64,000 nt of DNA from Saccharothrix ecbatanensis (GCF_014205015.1 NZ_JACHMO010000001.1:8060001-8124000), one strand, 5' to 3'. Positions 33,687 through 43,188 are shown, numbered from the stretch's first letter. Notes: generated by a model not told the origin, from the sequence alone. Made by a program: numbers and translations.

Positions 33687-34589
33687 TCATTGCTGCCACA
33701 GCCAGAACTCGACGCCCTGGTTGTCCACGCATTCGCTGGAGAGCCCGTACGGCTGCCGTTCGGGCTCCTTGGCCGTGCCGCCCTGCTCACGCACCCTGGC
33801 CATGGCGGACGCCAGGTCGTCGACCGAGTACATCAGCTTCCAGCCGGCCCACCGCTGCCCGCCCCACAGCCCGGACATGGGCAGCCCTGCGCCCTCGACG
33901 CCCCAGCCGCGCTCGGCGTTCCCGGGCGGGAACCGCCAGCCCAGCACGGCGCCGTAGAACCGCTTCGCGGCCTCGTCGTCCGGCACGGTGAGCGTGTAGT
34001 AGCCGACTTCGCCGTGCTTCGGCTGCGCTTCCCCGCCAGTTGTCCCGCCCGCAGGAGCCCCGGACTGAGCAGCCCCGGTCTGGGCGGCCACCATCCACCG
34101 GTACCCGAACGGGTCCAGCACGGTCCCGCTGTACCCGTGCCCGGTGTCCGCGGCGGGCCGCAGAAGGGAGCCGCCCTCCTCCACCGCCTTCCGCACCGCC
34201 CCGTCCACGTCCGGCACCTCGATCCGGTGCATGGGCTGGACGCCGTTCCGGCCCGGCGCGATGTGCCCGTACTCGGGCGACTCGTCCGCCAGCATCAGCA
34301 CCGAGTCCCCGATGGCGATCTCCGCGTGGCCGACCGACCCGTCGGGCATCACCACCTCCTCGCCACGCCGGACGGCCCCGAAGACCTCCACGTAGTACTC
34401 GACGGCGGCCCTGGTGTCCCGGACGGCCAGATAGGGGACCACGGTCCCGTACGTCTCCATGACAGCTCGCACGTCTCCTCCTCCGATCAGCACTTCCCGC
34501 TCCAACCGCTCGCGCAACCGGGCGGCGAAACCGGGATCCGGATCGACGGCCCGGTCGGGCAGCCGAAGCCCTTCGAACGGGTCAGTCAT
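33687..34589 (-). CDS. VOC-family protein with sigma-linked N-terminus
   Basis: 300-aa protein with two glyoxalase/bleomycin-resistance folds: TYGTVVPYLAVRDTRAAVEYYVEVFG and GYYTLTVPDDEAAKRFYGAVLGWRF. The first 40 residues (DPFEGLRLPDRAVDPDPGFAARLRERLERE) are of a type found on VOC proteins that accompany ECF sigma genes, and could act as a small anti-sigma-like tail. It overlaps the sigma gene by 8 bases. Ligand unknown. Confidence 0.85.
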   Translation of the reverse strand: MTDPFEGLRLPDRAVDPDPGFAARLRERLEREVLIGGGDVRAVMETYGTVVPYLAVRDTRAAVEYYVEVFGAVRRGEEVVMPDGSVGHAEIAIGDSVLMLADESPEYGHIAPGRNGVQPMHRIEVPDVDGAVRKAVEEGGSLLRPAADTGHGYSGTVLDPFGYRWMVAAQTGAAQSGAPAGGTTGGEAQPKHGEVGYYTLTVPDDEAAKRFYGAVLGWRFPPGNAERGWGVEGAGLPMSGLWGGQRWAGWKLMYSVDDLASAMARVREQGGTAKEPERQPYGLSSECVDNQGVEFWLWQQ

Positions 34590-35097
34590 CGCAACCCCCG
34601 GTCCACGCGCGGCGGAACGCGACCCTGGCCCGGACCAGCAGGGCCTCGGTCGCGTGCACGGTGCGGCCCATCACCCCGGCCACCTCGGGCACCGGCAGGC
34701 CGTCCAGGTAGCGCAGCGTCAGCGCGCACCGGTGGTGGGCGCCCAGCGACTCCAGCACCTGCCGGGCCTGGATGGCGTCGAGCTCGACGTCCCACGGGTC
34801 CTCCACCCCGGGCTCGTCGCGGACCAGCCGGAAGCCGCGTTCCTCCCGCTCCCGCCGCCGCCAGTGGTCGACCAGCTTGTGCCGCGCGATCCCGATCAAC
34901 CAGCCGACGCCGATCGGACCCGTCCCGGGCTTGCGCGCCGACTGCACGGCCGCCAGGAACGTCTCCGACGTCAGCTCCTCCGCCTGCGTCCGGTCGCCGC
35001 ACCTGGCCAGCAGGTACCCGTACACCTGCGGTAGCGCGGTGTCGTAGAGGTCCAGCAGCGCGAACGCCGGATCCGGACGAGCCTGCGGTGAGCTCAC
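34582..35097 (-). CDS. ECF sigma factor (SigJ/ECF41-like small type)
   Basis: 171-aa sigma factor: region 2 (DLYDTALPQVYGYLLARCGDRTQAEELTSETFLAAVQ) and region 4 (LESLGAHHRCALTLRYLDGLPVPEVAGVMGRTVHATEALLVRARVAFRRAW). GTG start is chosen because the upstream in-frame ATG would overlap the neighbouring DUF2165 stop. It is followed by and overlaps a VOC gene, preceded by a membrane-protein gene. I see no classical anti-sigma gene, so the neighbours are the candidates for its control. Confidence 0.9.
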   Translation of the reverse strand: MSSPQARPDPAFALLDLYDTALPQVYGYLLARCGDRTQAEELTSETFLAAVQSARKPGTGPIGVGWLIGIARHKLVDHWRRREREERGFRLVRDEPGVEDPWDVELDAIQARQVLESLGAHHRCALTLRYLDGLPVPEVAGVMGRTVHATEALLVRARVAFRRAWTGGCDD

Positions 35098-35104
35098 ACC
35101 CCCA

Positions 35105-35632
35105 TCATCGCTCGGGCGCGGCACTCTCCGACGGGTGAACGGCGCGCGATTTCGTGCCGTGCAGCAGGACGAGGCACAGAGCGGCGATCACGAAGTTCTG
35201 GAACGCGGCCGACAGCCCGTTCCAGTCCTTCGACTGCCACATGACGAACCACTCGCCGCCGATCGCGATGAACCCGCCCCCGAACAGCAGCACCTGCATC
35301 ACCCAGCCGGTGGACGACAGCCGCCGCGCGGTCTCCTCCCGGCCGCGCAGCCAGGCGCCCAGCCCGGCCAGCAGGACCAGCGCCGTGACCGTCTCCCACG
35401 CGATGATCATCAAGTACGCGATGGTCACGAGCGTCGGGTTGGTGATCGCGCGCCACGCCGTGTTGGGCGAGCCGAACGTGGTGTCCATCGCGAACACGTG
35501 TTGGACGAACGCGTGGTTGGTGTCGTAGTCGGTGATGTTCCCGAACGCCACGAAACTCATGTACAGCGCGGTGATGCCGGTCAGCGCCGTGATCGCCGCC
35601 TGCGGGCTCCCCACCCTGGCAAGTAAACGCAT
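35105..35632 (-). CDS. DUF2165 membrane protein
   Basis: 175-aa four-helix membrane protein of the DUF2165 family: LTGITALYMSFVAFGNITDYDTNHAFVQHVFAMDTTF, AYLMIIAWETVTALVLLAG, and VMQVLLFGGGFIAIGGEWFVMWQS. Function unknown. First gene of the operon with the ECF sigma and VOC genes (7-base gap); a membrane partner for the sigma factor is possible. Confidence 0.9.
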   Translation of the reverse strand: MRLLARVGSPQAAITALTGITALYMSFVAFGNITDYDTNHAFVQHVFAMDTTFGSPNTAWRAITNPTLVTIAYLMIIAWETVTALVLLAGLGAWLRGREETARRLSSTGWVMQVLLFGGGFIAIGGEWFVMWQSKDWNGLSAAFQNFVIAALCLVLLHGTKSRAVHPSESAAPER

Positions 35633-35685
35633 GATCTGTAGAACCTAGTCACGATCGGGTGGTTGTCCATCGATTCAGGGGCGAT

Positions 35686-38600
35686 TCAGGGGCACGGGGG
35701 TTCGTAGTCGAGCTGGGGCAGGTGCTCGCTCCACCGCTCCTCCGGCAGCACGCCCTTCGTCTTGGCGCAGATTCGCCCGATCGAGTGTTCGAGGTCGAGG
35801 TCCCACACCCGCACCGTGCTGTCGGAGCTGGTGGACGCCAGGGTCCGGCCGTCCGGGCCGAACGCGAGGTCGCGCAGCCCGCCGTCGTGCCCGGTCAGCA
35901 CCTGCCCGAGCGGCGCGGCGCGGCGCAGGTCGTGCACGTCCCACAGCCGGATCGAGCGGTCCTCGCCGCCGCTGGCCAGGGTCTGCCCGTCCGGGCTGAA
36001 GGCCACCGCCACCGCGCCCTCGACGTGGCCGGAGAGCGGCGCGCCGATCGGCTTCACCCGGCTCGGCGCGGTCAGGTCCCACAGCCGGATCGTCCGGTCG
36101 TCGCCCGCGGTGGCCAGGGTGCGGCCGTCGGGGCTGATGTCGCCCGCCCGGACGGCCGCGGTGTGCCCGGTCAGCGGTTGCCCGAGCGGCTGCGCGGTGG
36201 CCGGGTCGTCGACGTCCCACAGCCGCACGGTCTGGTCCGCGCCCGCCGTGACCAGCGTGTTGCCGTCCGGTGTGAACCCGGCGTAGTGCACGTACTCGCC
36301 GTGGCCGACGAGCGGTCGCCCGAGCGGCTTCGGGCGCTCCCGGTCCTCGATGTCCCACAGCTGCACGGACTCGTCGTCGTGCCCGGTGACCAGCACCTTG
36401 CCGTCCGGCCGGAACGCCACCGGCGAGCTGTACCGGGTGCCCACGGCGATCGGCTCGCCCAGCGGCCGTGGGCGGTCCGGGTCGGCGAAGTCCCACAGCC
36501 GCACCGTCTTGTCGCTCACCGTGGCCAGCGTCCGCCCGTCGTCGCTCAACGCGAGCGACCACACGCCCGCGCCGTGCGTGAACACGGCGGACGACTCGGG
36601 GGTGCGCGGGTCGGTCGTGTCCCACGTCCGGATCGAGTGGTCCTCGCTCGCCGACACCAGCCGGTGGCCGTCGGGCGTGAAGCGGGGGCCGACCGTGCGA
36701 CCCGAGTGGCCGACGAGCACCCCGCGCGGCAACGACCACAGCCGGACGACGGCGTCGTGGCTGCCGGTGGCCAGGGAGGCGCCGTCCGGGCTGAACGACA
36801 CCGCGTACGCGATGCCGTTGCGCCCGGCCAGGGGCTCGCCGAGCGGCACGGCGCGCGCCGGGTCGGTGATGTTCCACATCCGGGTGGTGCCGTCCGCGCC
36901 GGCTGCCGCGAGGACCCGGCCGCCAGGGCTGAACGCCACCGACCACACCCCCTCGGTGTGGTCGGTCAGCGGCCGGCCGAGCGGCTTGGGCAGCGCCGGG
37001 TCCGCCATGTCGAACAGCCGGACGTGGTGGTCCTCGCTGCCGCTCGCCAGCACTCGGCCGTCCGGGCTGAACGCCAGCGAGCGGACCGTGTTGTCGAACC
37101 CGGTGACCGGCTCGCCCAACGGCCTGGGGTTGTACCGGTCCCGCATGTCGAACACCACCACGGTCCGGTCGTCGCCGCCGGTCGCGAGCAGCGTGCCGTC
37201 GTGGTTGAACGCCACCGACCGGACCTGCCCGGTGTGCCGGCCGAGCGGTTCGCCCAGCCGCTTCGGCGCGGCCGGGTCGGACACGTCCCACAGGCGGGCC
37301 GTGTTGTCGCCGTTGGCGGTGACCAGCGTCCGCGAGTCCGGGGTGAACGCGAGCAGGTAGATGGTGCCGTTGTCGCCGTTCAAGGGCTCACCGAGCGAAC
37401 GCGGGCGTTCCGGGTCGCCGACGTCCCACAGCCGGACCGTCTTGTCGTCGCCCGCGGTGGCCAGCGTGCGGCCGTCCGGGCTGAACACCGCCGACGTCAC
37501 CCAGCTGGTGTGGCCGGCGAGCGGCGAGCCGAACGCCTTCGGGTCGTCCGGGTCGCGCAGGTCCCACAGCCGGACGGTCTGGTCGAAGCTGGCGGTGGCG
37601 AGGGTTTTGCCGTCGGGCGAGAACGACGTCAGGTACACCGGCCCGGTGTGCCCGGTCAGCGGCATCGCCAGCGGCGAGGTCTGGGTGGACAGCAGCCGGG
37701 TGCGCACGTCGCGGTCGTCGGGCCGCATCCGGTGCGCCACCAGGGCGAGCTGCGCGGACAGCGACGGGTCGGTCTCCTTCAGTCGGTCCGCCTCGGCCAC
37801 CACCTGCCGGAACACCGCGTCATCGCGCTGCCGGACCGCCAGCACCGCGGCGGTGGCGGCGATCAGCGCGAGCACGACCACGCACGCCACCGCCGCGCGT
37901 CTGCCCCACGCGGCACGCCGGCGGGACTGCATCGACACGGCCAGGAAGTCCTGGGCGGTGCCGGTCAGGCCCTGGGGACCGGCCGCGTCCGCCCAGTGCC
38001 GCGCCGTCTCCAGCCGGGCGCCCCGGTAGAGCAGCGACGAGTCGCGGTCCTGGCCCGACCACGTCGCCGCGTCCTCCTCCAGCCGTTGCCGCAGCAGCTG
38101 CCCCTCCCGGTCCTGGTCGATCCAGCTGCGCAGCCGCGGCCACGCCTGGAGCAGCGCCTCGTGGGTGATCTCCACCGAACCGGCGTCGAGCGTGACCAGC
38201 CGGGCGCGGGCCAGCACCTCCAGCGCCTCCTCGCCCGCGGCCCGGTTCGCGGCCTGCTCGACCAGCTCGTGCCGGGTCGACCGGCGGCGGGTGTCCTGGG
38301 TGTCCTCGCCGACGCGCACCAGGCGCAGCAGCAACGGCCGCGCGGCCTGCTGGGCGTCCGGCGCGAGCTCCGCCCACGCCCGTTCGGCGGTCGCCGCGAC
38401 CGCGCCCTGGATGCCGCCCGCCGAGCGGTAGCCCGCGATGGTCAGCTTGCCCGCCTGCCGGCGCTGCCACGTGGCCAGCAGGGCGTGCGACAGCAGCGGC
38501 AACGCGCCCGCGTCGTACGCGCCCTGCCCGGCCCTGGCCTGCGCCCGGCCGCTGCGCACGCCGAGGTCGCGCAGCATCAGCTCGATCAGGCCCGGCTCCA

Positions 38601-39744
38601 GTTGCAGGCCGGCAGCCTTCGCCGGCCGCGACACCGCCTCGCGCAACTCGGCCGACGTCATCGGCCCGAGCACCATCTGCCGGTCCTGCAACGCGTCCGC
38701 GAGCTCCGGGAACGCCAGGCAGCGGCCGTAGAAGTCGGCACGCACGCCCACCAGCACCACCGCGGGCGGCATGCCGCCGGGGACGGCCGGCGTGCAGGCC
38801 ACGTGCAGCGCCTGCACGAACACCTGCACCCGGTTCTCGTCCGAGGAGAGCGTGAACGCCTCCTCGAACTGGTCGATCACGATCACCACCCGGTCGCCGC
38901 CGTGCCGCTCGGCGTAAGCCGCGAACGCCGCCCGGATCTGCGCGGCGAACCGCAGCACGCCCATCAGCGTCTGCCCGAGGAACGTGTCGGGACCGTGCCC
39001 GGACGCCACCAGGTCCTGGTCCATCCCGTCCAGGGTGAGTGCCATGTCCAGGATGTCGGCCAATTCCGGCACTTCCCGGACCAATTCGCGCACCGGGTCC
39101 GCGCCCGGCGTGATGACGACCGAAGGCCATTTCGTGGAACCGTGAATCGCCAAGGCGCCGTCCTGAATGGACGGGATCACGCCCGCGCGCACCAATGACG
39201 ATTTGCCGGCGCCCGAAGCCCCTACCAGCATCACGATTCCGCCGGTTTCCGCGGCACTGCCCAACCGGGACACCAACGCGGCGGTGCTGCGTTCCCGGCC
39301 GAAGAACCAGCTGGAATCCTCCGGCTGGAACGCGGCCAATCCCCGGTACGGGCACACGCCGATGCCGTCGGAACTCGGCGGGTCCTCGTCCTCGCCCGCC
39401 GACGCCGGGCTGGCCAGCGCCTCCTCCCACAGCGCGCGCCACGCGTCCAGGTCGTACAGACCGGCCGCGGGCGGCTGCGGACGGGTCTTGCGGGCCTCGC
39501 CGATCAAGACTTCGAGCACTACGGAGAGTGCCGAGAACCGGGCCGGCACGTTCCGCCCGCGGCGCCAGTCGCTGACCCGCTGGGCGGTCGCCCGGACGGG
39601 CCGACCCCGCTCGTCCGTGCGCCGGGCACGGCCGACCGACTCGGTCACCTTCTTCAGCGGTGGGTCGCCCGCTTCCGCGTAGAGCAGCGCGAACCGCTCC
39701 GCGAACACGACGCGGGGACCCGACCCCTGACCGGAACCAGCCAT
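35686..39744 (-). CDS. nSTAND1 NTPase with HTH head and 14 WD40 repeats
   Basis: 1352-aa protein. Residues 1-85 include a helix-turn-helix-like segment (RATAQRVSDWRRGRNVPARF); a linker leads to GVCPYRGLAAFQPEDSSWFFGRE and an nSTAND1 NTPase with Walker A VGASGAGKSSLVRAG near residue 176 and VVIVIDQFEEAF near 290. A transmembrane helix (AAVACVVVLALIAATAAVLAV) lies near 621. From about 690 to the end there are 14 WD40 units (SPDGRTLATAGDDKTVRLWD type), enough for two seven-blade propellers. Such proteins are actinomycete sensors or defence/cell-death scaffolds. Confidence 0.92.
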   Translation of the reverse strand: MAGSGQGSGPRVVFAERFALLYAEAGDPPLKKVTESVGRARRTDERGRPVRATAQRVSDWRRGRNVPARFSALSVVLEVLIGEARKTRPQPPAAGLYDLDAWRALWEEALASPASAGEDEDPPSSDGIGVCPYRGLAAFQPEDSSWFFGRERSTAALVSRLGSAAETGGIVMLVGASGAGKSSLVRAGVIPSIQDGALAIHGSTKWPSVVITPGADPVRELVREVPELADILDMALTLDGMDQDLVASGHGPDTFLGQTLMGVLRFAAQIRAAFAAYAERHGGDRVVIVIDQFEEAFTLSSDENRVQVFVQALHVACTPAVPGGMPPAVVLVGVRADFYGRCLAFPELADALQDRQMVLGPMTSAELREAVSRPAKAAGLQLEPGLIELMLRDLGVRSGRAQARAGQGAYDAGALPLLSHALLATWQRRQAGKLTIAGYRSAGGIQGAVAATAERAWAELAPDAQQAARPLLLRLVRVGEDTQDTRRRSTRHELVEQAANRAAGEEALEVLARARLVTLDAGSVEITHEALLQAWPRLRSWIDQDREGQLLRQRLEEDAATWSGQDRDSSLLYRGARLETARHWADAAGPQGLTGTAQDFLAVSMQSRRRAAWGRRAAVACVVVLALIAATAAVLAVRQRDDAVFRQVVAEADRLKETDPSLSAQLALVAHRMRPDDRDVRTRLLSTQTSPLAMPLTGHTGPVYLTSFSPDGKTLATASFDQTVRLWDLRDPDDPKAFGSPLAGHTSWVTSAVFSPDGRTLATAGDDKTVRLWDVGDPERPRSLGEPLNGDNGTIYLLAFTPDSRTLVTANGDNTARLWDVSDPAAPKRLGEPLGRHTGQVRSVAFNHDGTLLATGGDDRTVVVFDMRDRYNPRPLGEPVTGFDNTVRSLAFSPDGRVLASGSEDHHVRLFDMADPALPKPLGRPLTDHTEGVWSVAFSPGGRVLAAAGADGTTRMWNITDPARAVPLGEPLAGRNGIAYAVSFSPDGASLATGSHDAVVRLWSLPRGVLVGHSGRTVGPRFTPDGHRLVSASEDHSIRTWDTTDPRTPESSAVFTHGAGVWSLALSDDGRTLATVSDKTVRLWDFADPDRPRPLGEPIAVGTRYSSPVAFRPDGKVLVTGHDDESVQLWDIEDRERPKPLGRPLVGHGEYVHYAGFTPDGNTLVTAGADQTVRLWDVDDPATAQPLGQPLTGHTAAVRAGDISPDGRTLATAGDDRTIRLWDLTAPSRVKPIGAPLSGHVEGAVAVAFSPDGQTLASGGEDRSIRLWDVHDLRRAAPLGQVLTGHDGGLRDLAFGPDGRTLASTSSDSTVRVWDLDLEHSIGRICAKTKGVLPEERWSEHLPQLDYEPPCP

Positions 39745-40383
39745 CCGCGGCGTGCCTCCTCAGGTCCGGTGTTCCGGACCGGAAAACCGGATGTGAGCGC
39801 GTGAACAGGTCGTTTGCCGACCGGTGGTGCTCTGGGCAGTCCACCCTAACGACTTGCGCTGCCAAGCTGACCAGGACGTTCCGGTGACGTCGTCAAGTTG
39901 TGCGAAGGGACCGGTCAAAGTGGTTTCGCAGGCAACTACCGCGAGTGGCAGCGCGTTCTCCGCTGAGGAGTCCTGGGGGTCTTCTCAGCAGTGTTCGCCG
40001 AACCGGCCCGGTCGGTGGAACGGTGCGGCGACCTGCCATGCCGACCGGGGTTGACGGTGAGTGGGCCGGCCGCGCGCCGGTCACGGCCCGTGAGGACCGG
40101 GGCTTTCCCGGTGAAGCACGGGTCTGCCGGATCCTGCGGACGGTGCTGGACGCGCAGCGGCGCGACCGGTCCGAGGTGAGGCTGGACCTGCTGGCCCGGC
40201 TCGCCGGCCCGCCGGTCGTCCCGGTGTCTGCTTCCCGGTGCTTCGACTAGACCCGGCGCGCGACCCCTCGGGTAGTGCCGCACTCCGTTGTGTGGCGCTA
40301 CCGGGTCGGGCGCCGCGGTGCTGTTTTCCTCCCTGTCGTATTTCCGCCGGCCATCGGCCCGTCCGGTGACCGATGCTGGTCCG
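39745..40383. other. 639-base region upstream of the nSTAND and Ada-AlkA genes
   Basis: Divergent region. It contains a hairpin (CTGAGGAGTCC near 39,963 with GGTCTTCTCAG, two mismatches) and one doubtful ORF at 40,038. Base composition is a little less GC-rich than the genes. I see no RNA gene or mobile element. Confidence 0.5.
40038..40250 (+). CDS. doubtful small ORF (70 aa)
   Basis: 70 codons with high third-position GC: MPTGVDGEWAGRAPVTARED and RVCRILRTVLDAQRRDRSEV in the middle. The codon pattern suggests translation, but there is no clear ribosome site and I recognise no family. It would be transcribed toward the Ada-AlkA gene, 133 bases away. Confidence 0.35.
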   Translation: MPTGVDGEWAGRAPVTAREDRGFPGEARVCRILRTVLDAQRRDRSEVRLDLLARLAGPPVVPVSASRCFD

Positions 40384-41841
40384 GTGCACGAAGACGCGGA
40401 ACGCTGTGTCCGAGCCGTCCGGTCCAAAGACGCCCGGTTCGACGGGTGGTTCTTCACCGCCGTCCTGACCACCCGGATCTATTGCCGGCCGAGTTGTCCG
40501 GTGGTGCCGCCCAAGGTGGAGAACATGCGGTTCTACCCGAGTGCGGCGGCGGCCCAACAAGCCGGATTCCGGGCGTGCAAACGGTGCCGCCCGGACGCGT
40601 CACCCGGATCTCCGTTGTGGAACCACCGCGCGGACTCGGTGGCGAAGGCCATGCGGCTGATCGCGGACGGTGTGGTGGACCGCGACGGCGTGCCGGGCCT
40701 GGCCGTCCGACTCGGGTACAGCGTGCGGCAGGTCGAACGGCTGCTGCTCTCCGAACTGGGCGCCGGGCCGCTGGCGTTGGCCAGGGCGCAACGCGCGCAG
40801 ACGGCGCGGCTGCTGATCGAGACGACCTCGCTGCCGATGGCCGAGGTCGCTTCGGCCGCCGGGTTCGCCAGCGTGCGGGCGTTCAACGAGACCGTGCGCG
40901 AGGTGTTCGGGCTGTCGCCGACCGAGCTGCGCACCCGTCGACGTCCCGCGCCGGACACGCCCGGCGTGCTGTCGCTGCGGCTGCCGTTCCGCGCGCCGCT
41001 GCGGCCGGACAACCTGTTCGGCCACCTCGCGGCGACCGGCGTGCCGGGGGTGGAGGAGTGGCGTGACGGCGCGTACCGGCGGACCCTGCGGCTGCCGCAC
41101 GGGCACGCGGTGGTGTCGTTGAGCCCTCAGACCGACCACGTGGCGTGCAAGCTGGCGTTGAGCGACCTGCGGGACCTGTCGATCGCCATCGCCCGGTGCC
41201 GCCGGCTGCTCGACCTCGACGCCGACCCGGTCGCGGTGGACGACGAACTGCGGTCCGACCCGCTGCTCGCGTCCGTGGTGGACGAGGCGCCTGGACGGCG
41301 GGTGCCCGGCACGGTGGACGCCGCCGAGTTCGCGGTCCGCGCGGTCCTCGGGCAACAGGTGTCCACGGCCGCCGCCCGCACCCACGCCCGTCGACTGGTG
41401 GAGGCGGTGGGCGACAAGATCGAGGACGTCGGCCTCACCCACCTGTTCCCGACGCCGTCCGCCCTGGCCGACCTCGATCCGGCCGTGCTCGCCATGCCGC
41501 GGTCCCGCAAGATCGCGTTCCGCGCGTTGGTGGAGGCGCTGGCCGACGGTTCGCTCGACCTGGGCGTCGGCGCGGACTGGGCGAAGGCGCGGTCGGATCT
41601 GTCGGCGCTGCCCGGATTCGGGCCGTGGACGGTGGAGGTGATCGCGATGCGGGCGCTGGGCGATCCCGACGCGTTCCTCCCCACCGACCTCGGCATCCGG
41701 ATCGCCTCCCGCGCGCTCGGCCTGCCCGACACCCCCGCCGCCCTCGTGCGGCGTGCCCAGCGGTGGCGCCCCTGGCGGGCGTACGCCGTCCAATACCTCT
41801 GGGCCACCGGTGACCACGCGGTCAACCGGCTGCCCGCCTGA
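40384..41841 (+). CDS. Ada-AlkA fusion: methyl-sensing regulator and DNA glycosylase
   Basis: 485-aa three-part protein. Ada N-terminal domain with zinc cysteines in YCRPSCP and CKRC (residues about 35-75); AraC-type HTH (VPGLAVRLGYSVRQVERLLLSELG, then MAEVASAAGFASVRAFNETVREVFG); C-terminal AlkA with the HhH-GPD GFGPWTVEVIAMRALGDPDAFLPTDLGI, whose Asp in LPTDLGI is catalytic. It would sense methyl phosphotriesters and excise alkylated bases. GTG start gives the family N-terminus (HEDAERCVRAVRSKDARFDG). Followed 32 bases later by ogt. Confidence 0.95.
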   Translation: MHEDAERCVRAVRSKDARFDGWFFTAVLTTRIYCRPSCPVVPPKVENMRFYPSAAAAQQAGFRACKRCRPDASPGSPLWNHRADSVAKAMRLIADGVVDRDGVPGLAVRLGYSVRQVERLLLSELGAGPLALARAQRAQTARLLIETTSLPMAEVASAAGFASVRAFNETVREVFGLSPTELRTRRRPAPDTPGVLSLRLPFRAPLRPDNLFGHLAATGVPGVEEWRDGAYRRTLRLPHGHAVVSLSPQTDHVACKLALSDLRDLSIAIARCRRLLDLDADPVAVDDELRSDPLLASVVDEAPGRRVPGTVDAAEFAVRAVLGQQVSTAAARTHARRLVEAVGDKIEDVGLTHLFPTPSALADLDPAVLAMPRSRKIAFRALVEALADGSLDLGVGADWAKARSDLSALPGFGPWTVEVIAMRALGDPDAFLPTDLGIRIASRALGLPDTPAALVRRAQRWRPWRAYAVQYLWATGDHAVNRLPA

Positions 41842-41873
41842 AGGGACAATCACCCCATGTTCGGACACCGCAG

Positions 41874-42368
41874 ATGAGCCACACCACGGTCGACAGCCCC
41901 GTCGGACAGCTGACGCTGGTCGCGCACGACGGCGTGCTGTCCGGGCTGTACATGACCGGGCAGCGGTACCGGCCCGCCGACGACGCGTTCGGCCCCGAGG
42001 ACCCCTCGTTCTTCGGGGACGTGATCACGCAGGTCGCCGAGTACTTCGACGGCACGCGGACGTCGTTCGACCTGCCGCTGGACCTGATCGGGACGCCGTT
42101 CCAGCGGACCGTGTGGGAGGCGCTGCTCGAGATCCCCTACGGCGAGACCGTGTCGTACGGGGAGCTGGCCCAGCGGCTCGGCCGGCCCTCGGCGGCACGC
42201 GCGGTCGGGCTGGCCAACGGCCGCAACCCGATCGGGATCATCGTGCCGTGCCACCGGGTGGTGGGGTCGAGCGGCGACCTCACCGGGTACGGCGGCGGGC
42301 TGGAGCGCAAGCGGCACCTGCTCGACTTCGAGCAGGGGTCACACGCCGACCGGCTCCCGCTCGGCTGA
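41874..42368 (+). CDS. ogt: methylated-DNA-protein cysteine methyltransferase
   Basis: 164-aa O6-alkylguanine repair protein. Active-site IVPCHRVVGSSGDLTGYGGG and DNA-binding YGETVSYGELAQRLGRPSAARAVGLANGRNP. It lies just downstream of the Ada-AlkA gene and would be induced with it. A 6-codon ORF (MFGHRR, 41,857) overlaps the start in ATGA fashion. The 3' end overlaps the convergent DUF2306 gene by 30 bases. Confidence 0.95.
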   Translation: MSHTTVDSPVGQLTLVAHDGVLSGLYMTGQRYRPADDAFGPEDPSFFGDVITQVAEYFDGTRTSFDLPLDLIGTPFQRTVWEALLEIPYGETVSYGELAQRLGRPSAARAVGLANGRNPIGIIVPCHRVVGSSGDLTGYGGGLERKRHLLDFEQGSHADRLPLG

Positions 42369-43046
42369 GGACACGGGGGCGCGGCGCTTGCGGGCGCCGC
42401 CCCGTTCCACCAGCCACCACTCGGCGATCAGCGCCGGGACGACCCACCCGAACCACGCGGCGAAACCGGCGATCGCCTGCGTCATGGCGATCGTGCTGCC
42501 GCCGAACGTGGTGTCGAGCCGCGGAATGAGCGTGATCGACGCGACGGTGCCCCAGATCCGGTTGCTCATGATCGACGCGGTGAGCGCGAAGCTCCGGATC
42601 ATCCACCGCCGGTGGTCGGCGAACCGCTTCTGCCGGGCCATCCGGTAGCCCACCACGGTGAACGTGAGCCACAGCGAGCCCATCAGCACGGTGCCGGTCT
42701 GGTTGAGCGGCCCGAACGGCGAGACCGTCCCGATGGCCACCGCCAGCACACCGCCCGGCAGCACACCGCCGAACACGTAGACCCGCCCGAGCCGCCGGTG
42801 CGCCACCGGGTGCCGCTGCCGGAACCAGGGCCAGACCTGGAGGACGCAGGTCAGGATGGCGACCGAGCCGAAGATCACGTGCGCCACCAGCGCCGGGAAG
42901 TACCACGCGTAGTCGCCGGGCTGCTGAACCCGCGAGTCGGCCGGGTCGAGGGTCAGGTACGGCGGCAGCGAGAAGGCCACGAACGCCACCACCACGAACG
43001 CGAACGGCGCCACCCAAGGACGCCGGTACCACTTCGTCTTCGCCAT
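42339..43046 (-). CDS. DUF2306 membrane protein
   Basis: 235-aa multi-helix membrane protein: WVAPFAFVVVAFVAFSLPPYL, ALVAHVIFGSVAILTCVLQVWPWF, RRLGRVYVFGGVLPGGVLAVAIG, and HHRRWMIRSFALT-type motif DHRRWMIRSFALTASIM. DUF2306 proteins have unknown function. Start ATG gives a positively charged head (MAKTKWYRRPW), usual for membrane insertion. It is divergent from the ArsR operon and shares its 3' end with ogt. Confidence 0.88.
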   Translation of the reverse strand: MAKTKWYRRPWVAPFAFVVVAFVAFSLPPYLTLDPADSRVQQPGDYAWYFPALVAHVIFGSVAILTCVLQVWPWFRQRHPVAHRRLGRVYVFGGVLPGGVLAVAIGTVSPFGPLNQTGTVLMGSLWLTFTVVGYRMARQKRFADHRRWMIRSFALTASIMSNRIWGTVASITLIPRLDTTFGGSTIAMTQAIAGFAAWFGWVVPALIAEWWLVERGGARKRRAPVSSAEREPVGV

Positions 43047-43188
43047 GGACCGCACTCTCCGCGCGCCCGCTGACGAGCCGCGCACCAACCGCGCACCGCC
43101 ACCGCGCCCCCGGCCCCGCGCACCGCCCCAGCCCGCCGCCCGCCGCCTCCGCGCACCGCCGCCGTCCGCGCGTCACCGACAAGTCAAA

